A stretch of DNA of 64,000 nucleotides from Rhynochetos jubatus (Eukaryota > Chordata > Aves > Eurypygiformes > Rhynochetidae): the NCBI GenBank assembly GCA_027574665.1, contig CM050666.1, forward strand, positions 992,001-1,056,000, read 5' to 3'. Position numbers and translations under genes: made by a program. Below the pieces are notes generated by a model. It worked only from the letters and a program-made list of their open reading frames with translations. It searched no databases and was not told the origin of the DNA. Positions within the stretch are counted from its first letter, which is position 1; every line of letters starts with the position of its first letter. Below are positions 34,701-47,365 of the stretch, piece by piece.

Positions 34701-37700
34701 GAGAGGATTTCTTGTCCCTTCTTGCTGCGCCTTTGCAGAGCACTGCGTGCCAGAGCAGCCGGACCGCTGTGTTGCTTGCAATCTCCAGTTCCAACAGTGC
34801 CACAGTTCCTCGGCAACAGAAAGAGCTAGGAAGGAATTGCTTACGCTGTTTTCTCTCGCTGTGCTCTAGCAGTTCGTTCCCTTTTCGGCAGAGCGCGGGA
34901 CCGCTTGCAAAGCTTAGAAACAAACCTCTCCCTTTTCCTCCAAAAGGGAAAGAGCTACGAGGGAATTTCTTAGCGAAACCTTGTTTGTTTTGGCAGAGCA
35001 CTGCATGCCTCTTAAGACAGAGCTCTGTATCCCCGGGAAAGTCAAAATCCACAGGGTCACCTTCTCTGTGCTAACAGGCTCGGAGAGGCTCGAATGCGCG
35101 GCTCGTTGAAGCGTCTGCCCGAACACGGACATCCGAAGCACCACTGTAATGCGACCAAACAGAAAGAGTTAGGAGAGAATTTCTTGTCCCTTCTTGCTGC
35201 GCCTTTGCAGAGCACTGCGTGCCAGAGCAGCCGGACCGCTGTGTTGCTTGCAATCTCCAGTTCCAACAGTGCCACAGTTCCTCGGCAACAGAAAGAGCTA
35301 GGAAGGAATTGCTTACGCTGTTTTCTCTCGCTGTGCTCTAGCAGTTCGTTCCCTTTTCGGCAGAGCGCGGGACCGCTTGCAAAGCTTAGAAACAAAGCTC
35401 TCCCTTTTCCTCCAAAAGGGAAAGAGCTACGAGGGAATTTCTTAGCGAAACCTTGTTTGTTTTGGCAGAGCACTGCATGCCTCTTAAGACAGAGCTCTGT
35501 ATCCCCGGGAAAGTCGAAATCCACAGGGTCACCTTCTCTGTGCTAACAGGCTCGGAGAGGCTCGAATGCGCGGCTCGTTGAAGCGTCTGCCCGAACACGG
35601 ACATCCGAAACAGCACTGTAATGCGACCAAACAGAAAGAGTTAGGAGAGAATTTCTTGTCCCTTCTTGCTGCGCCTTTGCAGAGCACTGCGTGCCAGAGC
35701 AGCCGGATCGCTGTGTTGCTTGCAATCTCCAGTTCCAACAGTGCCACAGTTCCTCGGCAACAGAAAGAGCTAGGAAGGAATTGCTTACGCTGTTTTCTCT
35801 CGCTGTGCTCCAGCAGTTCGTTCCCTTTTCGGCAGAGCGCGGGACCGCTTGCAAAGCTTAGAAACAAACCTCTCCCTTTTCCTCCAAAAGGGAAAGAGCT
35901 ACGAGGGAATTTCTTAGCGAAACCTTGTTTGTTTTGGCAGAGCACTGCATGCCTCTTAAGACAGAGCTCTGGATCCCCGGGAAAGTCGAAATCCACAGGG
36001 TCACCTTCTCTGTGCTAACAGGCTCGGAGAGGCTCGAATGCGCGGCTCGTTGAAGCGTCTGCCCGAACACGGACATCCGAAGCAGCACTGTAATGCGACC
36101 AAAGAGAAAGAGTTAGGAGAGGATTTCTTGTCCCTTCTTGCTGCGCCCTTGCAGAGCACTGCGTGCCAGAGCAGCCGGACCGCTGTGTTGCTTGCAATCT
36201 CCAGTTCCAACAGTGCCACAGTTCCTCGGCAACAGAAAGAGCTAGGAAGGAATTGCTTACGCTGTTTTCTCTCGCTGTGCTCTAGCAGTTCGTTCCCTTT
36301 TCGGCAGAGCGCGGGACCGCTTGCAAAGCTTAGAAACAAAGCTCTCCCTTTTCCTCCAAAAGGGAAAGAGCTACGAGGGAATTTCTTAGCGAAACCTTGT
36401 TTGTTTTGGCAGAGCACTGCATGCCTCTTAAGACAGAGCTCTGTATCCCCGGGAAAGTCGAAATCCACAGGGTCACCTTCTCTGTGCTAACAGGCTCGGA
36501 GAGGCTGGAATGCGCGGCTCGTTGAAGCGTCTGCCCGAACACGGACATCCGAAGCAGCACTGTAATGCGACCAAACAGAAAGAGTTAGGAGAGAATTTCT
36601 TGTCCCTTCTTGCTGCGCCTTTGCAGAGCACTGCGTGCCAGAGCAGCCGGACCGCTGTGTTGCTTGCAATCTCCAGTTCCAACAGTGCCACAGTTCCTCG
36701 GCAACAGAAAGAGCTAGGAAGGAATTGCTTACGCTGTTTTCTCTCGCTGTGCTCTAGCAGTTCGTTCCCTTTTCGGCAGAGCGCGGGACCGCTTGCAAAG
36801 CTTAGAAACAAAGCTCTCCCTTTTCCTCCAAAAGGGAAAGAGCTACGAGGGAATTTCTTAGCGAAACCTTGTTTGTTTTGGCAGAGCACTGCATGCCTCT
36901 TAAGACAGAGCTCTGTATCCCCGGGAAAGTCGAAATCCACAGGGACACCTTCTCTGTGCTAACAGGCTCGGAGAGGCTGGAATGCGCGGCTCGTTGAAGC
37001 GTCTGCCCGAACACGGACATCCGAAGCAGCACTGTAATGCGACCAAACAGAAAGAGTTAGGAGAGAATTTCTTGTCCCTTCTTGCTGCGCCCTTGCAGAG
37101 CACTGCGTGCCAGAGCAGCCGGACCGCTGTGTTGCTTGCAATCTCCAGTTCCAACAGTGCCACAGTTCCTCGGCAACAGAAAGAGCTAGGAAGGAATTGC
37201 TTACGCTGTTTTCTCTCGCTGTGCTCTAGCAGTTCGTTCCCTTTTCGGCAGAGCGCGGGACCGCTTGCAAAGCTTAGAAACAAAGCTCTCCCTTTTCCTC
37301 CAAAAGGGAAAGAGCTACGAGGGAATTTCTTAGCGAAACCTTGTTTGTTTTGGCAGAGCACTGCATGCCTCTTAAGACAGAGCTCTGTATCCCCGGGAAA
37401 GTCGAAATCCACAGGGTCACCTTCTCTGTGCTAACAGGCTCGGAGAGGCTGGAATGCGCGGCTCGTTGAAGCGTCTGCCCGAACACGGACATCCGAAGCA
37501 GCACTGTAATGCGACCAAACAGAAAGAGTTAGGAGAGAATTTCTTGTCCCTTCTTGCTGCGCCTTTGCAGAGCACTGCGTGCCAGAGCAGCCGGACCGCT
37601 GTGTTGCTTGCAATCTCCAGTTCCAACAGTGCCACAGTTCCTCGGCAACAGAAAGAGCTAGGAAGGAATTGCTTACGCTGTTTTCTCTCGCAGTGCTCTA

Positions 37701-39341
37701 GCAGTTCGTTCCCTTTTCGGCAGAGCGCGGGACCGCTTGCAAAGCTTAGAAACAAACCTCTCCCTTTTCCTCCAAAAGGGAAAGAGCTACGAGGGAATTT
37801 CTTAGCGAAACCTTGTTTGTTTTGGCAGAGCACTGCATGCCTCTTAAGACAGAGCTCTGTATCCCCGGGAAAGTCGAAATCCACAGGGTCACCTTCTCTG
37901 TGCTAACAGGCTCGGAGAGGCTCGAATGCGCGGCTCGTTGAAGCGTCTGCCCGAACACGGACATCCGAAACAGCACTGTAATGCGACCAAACAGAAAGAG
38001 TTAGGAGAGAATTTCTTGTCCCTTCTTGCTGCGCCTTTGCAGAGCACTGCGTGCCAGAGCAGCCGGACCGCTGTGTTGCTTGCAATCTCCAGTTCCAACA
38101 GTGCCACAGTTCCTCGGCAACAGAAAGAGCTAGGAAGGAATTGCTTACGCTGTTTTCTCTCGCTGTGCTCCAGCAGTTCGTTCCCTTTTCGGCAGAGCGC
38201 GGGACCGCTTGCAAAGCTTAGAAACAAACCTCTCCCTTTTCCTCCAAAAGGGAAAGAGCTACGAGGGAATTTCTTAGGGAAACCTTGTTTGTTTTGGCAG
38301 AGCACTGCATGCCTCTTAAGACAGAGCTCTGGATCCCCGGGAAAGTCGAAATCCACAGGGTCACCTTCTCTGTGCTAACAGGCTCGGAGAGGCTGGAATG
38401 CGCGGCTCGTTGAAGCGTCTGCCCGAACACGGACATCCGAAGCAGCACTGTAATGCGACCAAACAGAAAGAGTTAGGAGAGGATTTCTTGTCCCTTCTTG
38501 CTGCGCCTTTGCAGAGCACTGCGTGCCAGAGCAGCCGGACCGCTGTGTTGCTTGCAATCTCCAGTTCCAACAGTGCCACAGTTCCTCGGCAACAGAAAGA
38601 GCTAGGAAGGAATTGCTTACGCTGTTTTCTCTCGCTGTGCTCTAGCAGTTCGTTCCCTTTTCGGCAGAGCGCGGGACCGCTTGCAAAGCTTAGAAACAAA
38701 CCTCTCCCTTTTCCTCCAAAAGGGAAAGAGCTACGAGGGAATTTCTTAGCGAAACCTTGTTTGTTTTGGCAGAGCACTGCATGCCTCTTAAGACAGAGCT
38801 CTGTATCCCCGGGAAAGTCAAAATCCACAGGGTCACCTTCTCTGTGCTAACAGGCTCGGAGAGGCTCGAATGCGCGGCTCGTTGAAGCGTCTGCCCGAAC
38901 ACGGACATCCGAAGCACCACTGTAATGCGACCAAACAGAAAGAGTTAGGAGAGAATTTCTTGTCCCTTCTTGCTGCGCCTTTGCAGAGCACTGCGTGCCA
39001 GAGCAGCCGGACCGCTGTGTTGCTTGCAATCTCCAGTTCCAACAGTGCCACAGTTCCTCGGCAACAGAAAGAGCTAGGAAGGAATTGCTTACGCTGTTTT
39101 CTCTCGCTGTGCTCTAGCAGTTCGTTCCCTTTTCGGCAGAGCGCGGGACCGCTTGCAAAGCTTAGAAACAAAGCTCTCCCTTTTCCTCCAAAAGGGAAAG
39201 AGCTACGAGGGAATTTCTTAGCGAAACCTTGTTTGTTTTGGCAGAGCACTGCATGCCTCTTAAGACAGAGCTCTGTATCCCCGGGAAAGTCGAAATCCAC
39301 AGGGTCACCTTCTCTGTGCTAACAGGCTCGGAGAGGCTGGA
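31790..39341 (+). repeat. 8-monomer tandem duplication, 3776 bp x 2 (68-75, 76-83)
   Basis: Monomers 68-75 (31790-35565) are followed directly by 76-83 (35566-39341) with the same haplotypes in the same order. Ordered marks are GAAACAG; AAAGAG with GAGGATTT; GGGACACC (33169 and 36945); a plain GTATCC type; CGCAGTGC; TTAGGGAAACC with CTCCAGCAG; GAGGATTT with GTCAAAATCC; GCACCAC. I found no difference between the two halves in any translated frame. This is the cleanest higher-order unit in the window, and it implies a very recent unequal exchange or an assembly duplication. Confidence 0.88.
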
Positions 39342-42300
39342 ATGCGCGGCTCGTTGAAGCGTCTGCCCGAACACGGACATCCGAAGCAGCACTGTAATGC
39401 GACCAAACAGAAAGAGTTAGGAGAGAATTTCTTGTCCCTTCTTGCTGCGCCTTTGCAGAGCACTGCGTGCCAGAGCAGCCGGACCGCTGTGTTGCTTGCA
39501 ATCTCCAGTTCCAACAGTGCCACAGTTCCTCGGCAACAGAAAGAGCTAGGAAGGAATTGCTTACGCTGTTTTCTCTCGCTGTGCTCTAGCAGTTCGTTCC
39601 CTTTTCGGCAGAGTGCGGGACCGCTTGCAAAGCTTAGAAACAAACCTCTCCCTTTTCCTCCAAAAGGGAAAGAGCTACGAGGGAATTTCTTAGCGAAACC
39701 TTGTTTGTTTTGGCAGAGCACTGCATGCCTCTTAAGAGAGAGCTCTGGATACCCGGGAAAGTCGAAATCCACAGGGTCACCTTCTCTGTGCTAACAGGCT
39801 CGGAGAGGCTCGAATGCGCGGCTCGTTGAAGCGTCTGCCCGAACACGGACATCCGAAGCAGCACTGTAATGCGACCAAACAGAAAGAGTTAGGAGAGGAT
39901 TTCTTGTCCCTTCTTGCTGCGCCCTTGCAGAGCACTGCGTGCCAGAGCAGCCGGACCGCTGTGTTGCTTGCAATCTCCAGTTCCAACAGTGCCACAGTTC
40001 CTCGGCAACAGAAAGAGCTAGGAAGGAATTGCTTACGCTGTTTTCTCTCGCTGTGCTCTAGCAGTTCGTTCCCTTTTCGGCAGAGCGCGGGACCGCTTGC
40101 AAAGCTCAGAAACAAACCTCTCCCTTTTCCTCCAAAAGGGAAAGAGCTACGAGGGAATTTCTTAGCGAAACCTTGTTTGTTTTGGCAGAGCACTGCATGC
40201 CTCTTAAGACAGAGCTCTGGATCCCCGGGAAAGTCGAAATCCACAGGGTCACCTTCTCTGTGCTAACAGGCTCGGAGAGGCTCGAATGCGCGGCTCGTTG
40301 AAGCGTCTGCCCGAACACGGACATCCGAAACAGCACTGTAATGCGACCAAACAGAAAGAGTTAGGAGAGAATTTCTTGTCCCTTCTTGCTGCGCCTTTGC
40401 AGAGCACTGCGTGCCAGAGCAGCCGGACCGCTGTGTTGCTTGCAATCTCCAGTTCCAACAGTGCCACAGTTCCTCGGCAACAGAAAGAGCTAGGAAGGAA
40501 TTGCTTACGCTGTTTTCTCTCGCTGTGCTCCAGCAGTTCGTTCCCTTTTCGGCAGAGCGCGGGACCGCTTGCAAAGCTTAGAAACAAACCTCTCCCTTTT
40601 CCTCCAAAAGGGAAAGAGCTACGAGGGAATTTCTTAGGGAAACCTTGTTTGTTTTGGCAGAGCACTGCATGCCTCTTAAGACAGAGCTCTGGATCCCCGG
40701 GAAAGTCGAAATCCACAGGGTCACCTTCTCTGTGCTAACAGGCTCGGAGAGGCTGGAATGCGCGGCTCGTTGAAGCGTCTGCCCGAACACGGACATCCGA
40801 AGCAGCACTGTAATGCGACCAAACAGAAAGAGTTAGGAGAGGATTTCTTGTCCCTTCTTGCTGCGCCTTTGCAGAGCACTGCGTGCCAGAGCAGCCGGAC
40901 CGCTGTGTTGCTTGCAATCTCCAGTTCCAACAGTGCCACAGTTCCTCGGCAACAGAAAGAGCTAGGAAGGAATTGCTTACGCTGTTTTCTCTCGCTGTGC
41001 TCTAGCAGTTCGTTCCCTTTTCGGCAGAGCGCGGGACCGCTTGCAAAGCTTAGAAACAAACCTCTCCCTTTTCCTCCAAAAGGGAAAGAGCTACGAGGGA
41101 ATTTCTTAGCGAAACCTTGTTTGTTTTGGCAGAGCACTGCATGCCTCTTAAGACAGAGCTCTGTATCCCCGGGAAAGTCAAAATCCACAGGGTCACCTTC
41201 TCTGTGCTAACAGGCTCGGAGAGGCTGGAATGCGCGGCTCGTTGAAGCGTCTGCCCGAACACGGACATCCGAAGCACCACTGTAATGCGACCAAACAGAA
41301 AGAGTTAGGAGAGAATTTCTTGTCCCTTCTTGCTGCGCCTTTGCAGAGCACTGCGTGCCAGAGCAGCCGGACCGCTGTGTTGCTTGCAATCTCCAGTTCC
41401 AACAGTGCCACAGTTCCTCGGCAACAGAAAGAGCTAGGAAGGAATTGCTTACGCTGTTTTCTCTCGCTGTGCTCTAGCAGTTCGTTCCCTTTTCGGCAGA
41501 GCGCGGGACCGCTTGCAAAGCTTAGAAACAAAGCTCTCCCTTTTCCTCCAAAAGGGAAAGAGCTACGAGGGAATTTCTTAGCGAAACCTTGTTTGTTTTG
41601 GCAGAGCACTGCATGCCTCTTAAGACAGAGCTCTGTATCCCCGGGAAAGTCGAAATCCACAGGGTCACCTTCTCTGTGCTAACAGGCTCGGAGAGGCTGG
41701 AATGCGCGGCTCGTTGAAGCGTCTGCCCGAACACGGACATCCGAAGCAGCACTGTAATGCGACCAAACAGAAAGAGTTAGGAGAGAATTTCTTGTCCCTT
41801 CTTGCTGCGCCTTTGCAGAGCACTGCGTGCCAGAGCAGCCGGACCGCTGTGTTGCTTGCAATCTCCAGTTCCAACAGTGCCACAGTTCCTCGGCAACAGA
41901 AAGAGCTAGGAAGGAATTGCTTACGCTGTTTTCTCTCGCTGTGCTCTAGCAGTTCGTTCCCTTTTCGGCAGAGTGCGGGACCGCTTGCAAAGCTTAGAAA
42001 CAAACCTCTCCCTTTTCCTCCAAAAGGGAAAGAGCTACGAGGGAATTTCTTAGCGAAACCTTGTTTGTTTTGGCAGAGCACTGCATGCCTCTTAAGAGAG
42101 AGCTCTGGATACCCGGGAAAGTCGAAATCCACAGGGTCACCTTCTCTGTGCTAACAGGCTCGGAGAGGCTCGAATGCGCGGCTCGTTGAAGCGTCTGCCC
42201 GAACACGGACATCCGAAGCAGCACTGTAATGCGACCAAACAGAAAGAGTTAGGAGAGGATTTCTTGTCCCTTCTTGCTGCGCCCTTGCAGAGCACTGCGT

Positions 42301-42645
42301 GCCAGAGCAGCCGGACCGCTGTGTTGCTTGCAATCTCCAGTTCCAACAGTGCCACAGTTCCTCGGCAACAGAAAGAGCTAGGAAGGAATTGCTTACGCTG
42401 TTTTCTCTCGCTGTGCTCTAGCAGTTCGTTCCCTTTTCGGCAGAGCGCGGGACCGCTTGCAAAGCTCAGAAACAAACCTCTCCCTTTTCCTCCAAAAGGG
42501 AAAGAGCTACGAGGGAATTTCTTAGCGAAACCTTGTTTGTTTTGGCAGAGCACTGCATGCCTCTTAAGACAGAGCTCTGGATCCCCGGGAAAGTCGAAAT
42601 CCACAGGGTCACCTTCTCTGTGCTAACAGGCTCGGAGAGGCTGGA
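37926..42645 (+). repeat. 5-monomer tandem duplication, 2360 bp x 2 (81-85, 86-90)
   Basis: Monomers 81-85 (37926-40285) repeat as 86-90 (40286-42645). Marks in order are TTAGGGAAACC; GTCAAAATCC; GCACCAC; the triple mark GAGTGCGGG, TTAAGAGAG and GGATACCCGG; and AAGCTCAG. The only difference noted is the C/G site just before 83 and 88. Its first three monomers are also the last three of the 8-monomer unit, so that trio exists three times (73-75, 81-83, 86-88). The 5-monomer event therefore followed or overlapped the 8-monomer event. Confidence 0.87.
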
Positions 42646-45600
42646 ATGCGCGGCTCGTTGAAGCGTCTGCCCGAACACGGACATCCGAAGCAGCACTGTA
42701 ATGCGACCAAACAGAAAGAGTTAGGAGAGAATTTCTTGTCCCTTCTTGCTGCACCTTTGCAGAGCACTGCGTGCCAGAGCAGCCGGACCGCTGTGTTGCT
42801 TGCAATCTCCAGTTCCAACAGTGCCACAGTTCCTCGGCAACAGAAAGAGCTAGGAAGGAATTGCTTACGCTGTTTTCTCTCGCTGTGCTCTAGCAGTTCG
42901 TTCCCTTTTCGGCAGAGCGCGGGACCGCTTGCAAAGCTTAGAAACAAACCTCTCCCTTTTCCTCCAAAAGGGAAAGAGCTACGAGGGAATTTCTTAGCGA
43001 AACCTTGTTTGTTTTGGCAGAGCACTGCATGCCTCTTAAGACAGAGCTCTGTATCCCCGGGAAAGTCGAAATCCACAGGGTCACCTTCTCTGTGCTAACA
43101 GGCTCGGAGAGGCTGGAATGCGCGGCTCGTTGAAGCGTCTGCCCGAACACGGACATCCGAAGCAGCACTGTAATGCGACCAAACAGAAAGAGTTAGGAGA
43201 GAATTTCTTGTCCCTTCTTGCTGCGCCTTTGCAGAGCACTGCGTGCCAGAGCAGCCGGATCGCTGTCGTGCTTGCAATCTCCAGTTCCAACAGTGCCACA
43301 GTTCCTCGGCAACAGAAAGAGCTAGGAAGGAATTGCTTACGCTGTTTTCTCTCGCTGTGCTCTAGCAGTTCGTTCCCTTTTCGGCAGAGCGCGGGACCGC
43401 TTGCAAAGCTTAGAAACAAACCTCTCCCTTTTCCTCCAAAAGGGAAAGAGCTACGAGGGAATTTCTTAGCGAAACCTTGTTTGTTTTGGCAGAGCACTGC
43501 ATGCCTCTTAAGACAGAGCTCTGGATCCCCGGGAAAGTCGAAATCCACAGGGTCACCTTCTCTGTGCTAACAGGCTCGGAGAGGCTGGAATGCGCGGCTC
43601 GTTGAAGCGTCTGCCCGAACACGGACATCCGAAGCAGCACTGTAATGCGACCAAAGAGAAAGAGTTAGGAGAGGATTTCTTGTCCCTTCTTGCTGCGCCC
43701 TTGCAGAGCACTGCGTGCCAGAGCAGCCGGACCGCTGTGTTGCTTGCAATCTCCAGTTCCAACAGTGCCACAGTTCCTCGGCAACAGAAAGAGCTAGGAA
43801 GGAATTGCTTACGCTGTTTTCTCTCGCTGTGCTCTAGCAGTTCGTTCCCTTTTCGGCAGAGCGCGGGACCGCTTGCAAAGCTTAGAAACAAACCTCTCCC
43901 TTTTCCTCCAAAAGGGAAAGAGCTACGAGGGAATTTCTTAGCGAAACCTTGTTTGTTTTGGCAGAGCACTGCATGCCTCTTAAGACAGAGCTCTGGATCC
44001 CCGGGAAAGTCGAAATCCACAGGGTCACCTTCTCTGTGCTAACAGGCTCGGAGAGGCTCGAATGCGCGGCTCGTTGAAGCGTCTGCCCGAACACGGACAT
44101 CCGAAGCAGCACTGTAATGCGACCAAACAGAAAGAGTTAGGAGAGGATTTCTTGTCCCTTCTTGCTGCGCCTTTGCAGAGCACTGCGTGCCAGAGCAGCC
44201 GGACCGCTGTGTTGCTTGCAATCTCCAGTTCCAACAGTGCCACAGTTCCTCGGCAACAGAAAGAGCTAGGAAGGAATTGCTTACGCTGTTTTCTCTCGCT
44301 GTGCTCTAGCAGTTCGTTCCCTTTTCGGCAGAGCGCGGGACCGCTTGCAAAGCTTAGAAACAAACCTCTCCCTTTTCCTCCAAAAGGGAAAGAGCTACGA
44401 GGGAATTTCTTAGCGAAACCTTGTTTGTTTTGGCAGAGCACTGCATGCCTCTTAAGACAGAGCTCTGGATCCCCGGGAAAGTCGAAATCCACAGGGTCAC
44501 CTTCTCTGTGCTAACAGGCTCGGAGAGGCTGGAATGCGCGGCTCGTTGAAGCGTCTGCCCGAACACGGACATCCGAAGCAGCACTGTAATGCGACCAAAC
44601 AGAAAGAGTTAGGAGAGAATTTCTTGTCCCTTCTTGCTGCGCCTTTGCAGAGCACTGCGTGCCAGAGCAGCCGGACCGCTGTGTTGCTTGCAATCTCCAG
44701 TTCCAACAGTGCCACAGTTCCTCGGCAACAGAAAGAGCTAGGAAGGAATTGCTTACGCTGTTTTCTCTCGCTGTGCTCTAGCAGTTCGTTCCCTTTTCGG
44801 CAGAGCGCGGGACCGCTTGCAAAGCTTAGAAACAAACCTCTCCCTTTTCCTCCAAAAGGGAAAGAGCTACGAGGGAATTTCTTAGCGAAACCTTGTTTGT
44901 TTTGGCAGAGCACTGCATGCCTCTTAAGACAGAGCTCTGTATCCCCGGGAAAGTCGAAATCCACAGGGTCACCTTCTCTGTGCTAACAGGCTCGGAGAGG
45001 CTCGAATGCGCGGCTCGTTGAAGCGTCTGCCCGAACACGGCCATCCGAAGCAGCACTGTAATGCGACCAAACAGAAAGAGTTAGGAGAGAATTTCTTGTC
45101 CCTTCTTGCTGCGCCTTTGCAGAGCACTGCGTGCCAGAGCAGCCGGACCGCTGTGTTGCTTGCAATCTCCAGTTCCAACAGTGCCACAGTTCCTCGGCAA
45201 CAGAAAGAGCTAGGAAGGAATTGCTTACGCTGTTTTCTCTCGCTGTGCTCCAGCAGTTCGTTCCCTTTTCGGCAGAGCGCGGGACCGCTTGCAAAGCTTA
45301 GAAACAAACCTCTCCCTTTTCCTCCAAAAGGGAAAGAGCTACGAGGGAATTTCTTAGCGAAACCTTGTTTGTTTTGGCAGAGCACTGCATGCCTCTTAAG
45401 ACAGAGCTCTGGATCCCCGGGAAAGTCGAAATCCACAGGGTCACCTTCTCTGTGCTAACAGGCTCGGAGAGGCTGGAATGCGCGGCTCGTTGAAGCGTCT
45501 GCCCGAACACGGACATCCGAAGCAGCACTGTAATGCGACCAAACAGAAAGAGTTAGGAGAGGATTTCTTGTCCCTTCTTGCTGCGCCTTTGCAGAGCACT

Positions 45601-47365
45601 GCGTGCCAGAGCAGCCGGACCGCTGTGTTGCTTGCAATCTCCAGTTCCAACAGTGCCACAGTTCCTCGGCAACAGAAAGAGCTAGGAAGGAATTGCTTAC
45701 GCTGTTTTCTCTCGCTGTGCTCTAGCAGTTCGTTCCCTTTTCGGCAGAGCGCGGGACCGCTTGCAAAGCTTAGAAACAAACCTCTCCCTTTTCCTCCAAA
45801 AGGGAAAGAGCTACGAGGGAATTTCTTAGCGAAACCTTGTTTGTTTTGGCAGAGCACTGCATGCCTCTTAAGACAGAGCTCTGTATCCCCGGGAAAGTCA
45901 AAATCCACAGGGTCACCTTCTCTGTGCTAACAGGCTCGGAGAGGCTGGAATGCGCGGCTCGTTGAAGCGTCTGCCCGAACACGGACATCCGAAGCAGCAC
46001 TGTAATGCGACCAAACAGAAAGAGTTAGGAGAGAATTTCTTGTCCCTTCTTGCTGCGCCTTTGCAGAGCACTGCGTGCCAGAGCAGCCGGACCGCTGTGT
46101 TGCTTGCAATCTCCAGTTCCAACAGTGCCACAGTTCCTCGGCAACAGAAAGAGCTAGGAAGGAATTGCTTACGCTGTTTTCTCTCGCTGTGCTCTAGCAG
46201 TTCGTTCCCTTTTCGGCAGAGCGCGGGACCGCTTGCAAAGCTTAGAAACAAAGCTCTCCCTTTTCCTCCAAAAGGGAAAGAGCTACGAGGGAATTTCTTA
46301 GCGAAACCTTGTTTGTTTTGGCAGAGCACTGCATGCCTCTTAAGACAGAGCTCTGGATCCCCGGGAAAGTCGAAATCCACAGGGTCACCTTCTCTGTGCT
46401 AACAGGCTCGGAGAGGCTCGAATGCGCGGCTCGTTGAAGCGTCTGCCCGAACACGGACATCCGAAGCAGCACTGTAATGCGACCAAACAGAAAGAGTTAG
46501 GAGAGAATTTCTTGTCCTTTCTTGCTGCGCCTTTGCAGAGCACTGCGTGCCAGAGCAGCCGGATCGCTGTCGTGCTTGCAATCTCCAGTTCCAACAGTGC
46601 CACAGTTCCTCGGCAACAGAAAGAGCTAGGAAGGAATTGCTTACGCTGTTTTCTCTCGCTGTGCTCTAGCAGTTCGTTCCCTTTTCGGCAGAGCGCGGGA
46701 CCGCTTGCAAAGCTTAGAAACAAACCTCTCCCTTTTCCTCCAAAAGGGAAAGAGCTACGAGGGAATTTCTTAGCGAAACCTTGTTTGTTTTGGCAGAGCA
46801 CTGCATGCCTCTTAAGACAGAGCTCTGGATCCCCGGGAAAGTCGAAATCCACAGGGTCACCTTCTCTGTGCTAACAGGCTCGGAGAGGCTGGAATGCGCG
46901 GCTCGTTGAAGCGTCTGCCCGAACACGGACATCCGAAGCAGCACTGTAATGCGACCAAACAGAAAGAGTTAGGAGAGAATTTCTTGTCCCTTCTTGCTGC
47001 GCCTTTGCAGAGCACTGCGTGCCAGAGCAGCCGGACCGCTGTGTTGCTTGCAATCTCCAGTTCCAACAGTGCCACAGTTCCTCGGCAACAGAAAGAGCTA
47101 GGAAGGAATTGCTTACGCTGTTTTCTCTCGCTGTGCTCTAGCAGTTCGTTCCCTTTTCGGCAGAGCGCGGGACCGCTTGCAAAGCTTAGAAACAAACCTC
47201 TCCCTTTTCCTCCAAAAGGGAAAGAGCTACGAGGGAATTTCTTAGCGAAACCTTGTTTGTTTTGGCAGAGCACTGCATGCCTCTTAAGACAGAGCTCTGG
47301 ATCCCCGGGAAAGTCGAAATCCACAGGGTCACCTTCTCTGTGCTAACAGGCTCGGAGAGGCTGGA
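42646..47365 (+). repeat. array segment, monomers 91-100
   Basis: The double substitution GCTGTCGTGC (phases 150-151, normally GCTGTGTTGC) first appears here, in 92 and 99. Monomer 99 adds GTCCTTTC at phase 97. Monomer 91 has a private GCACCTTTG change near 42753. Monomer 93 has AAAGAG plus GAGGATTT, and 97 has GTCAAAATCC. No higher-order order is obvious inside the segment, and no gene is seen. Confidence 0.85.

Noticed and set aside
30292-37412. Three longer minus-strand frames of 170 codons (near 30.3, 33.1 and 36.9 kb)
   Set aside because: They are longer only because the GGGACACC allele removes a stop at the monomer junction. The added 15 codons are ordinary satellite sequence and the three copies derive from duplication.
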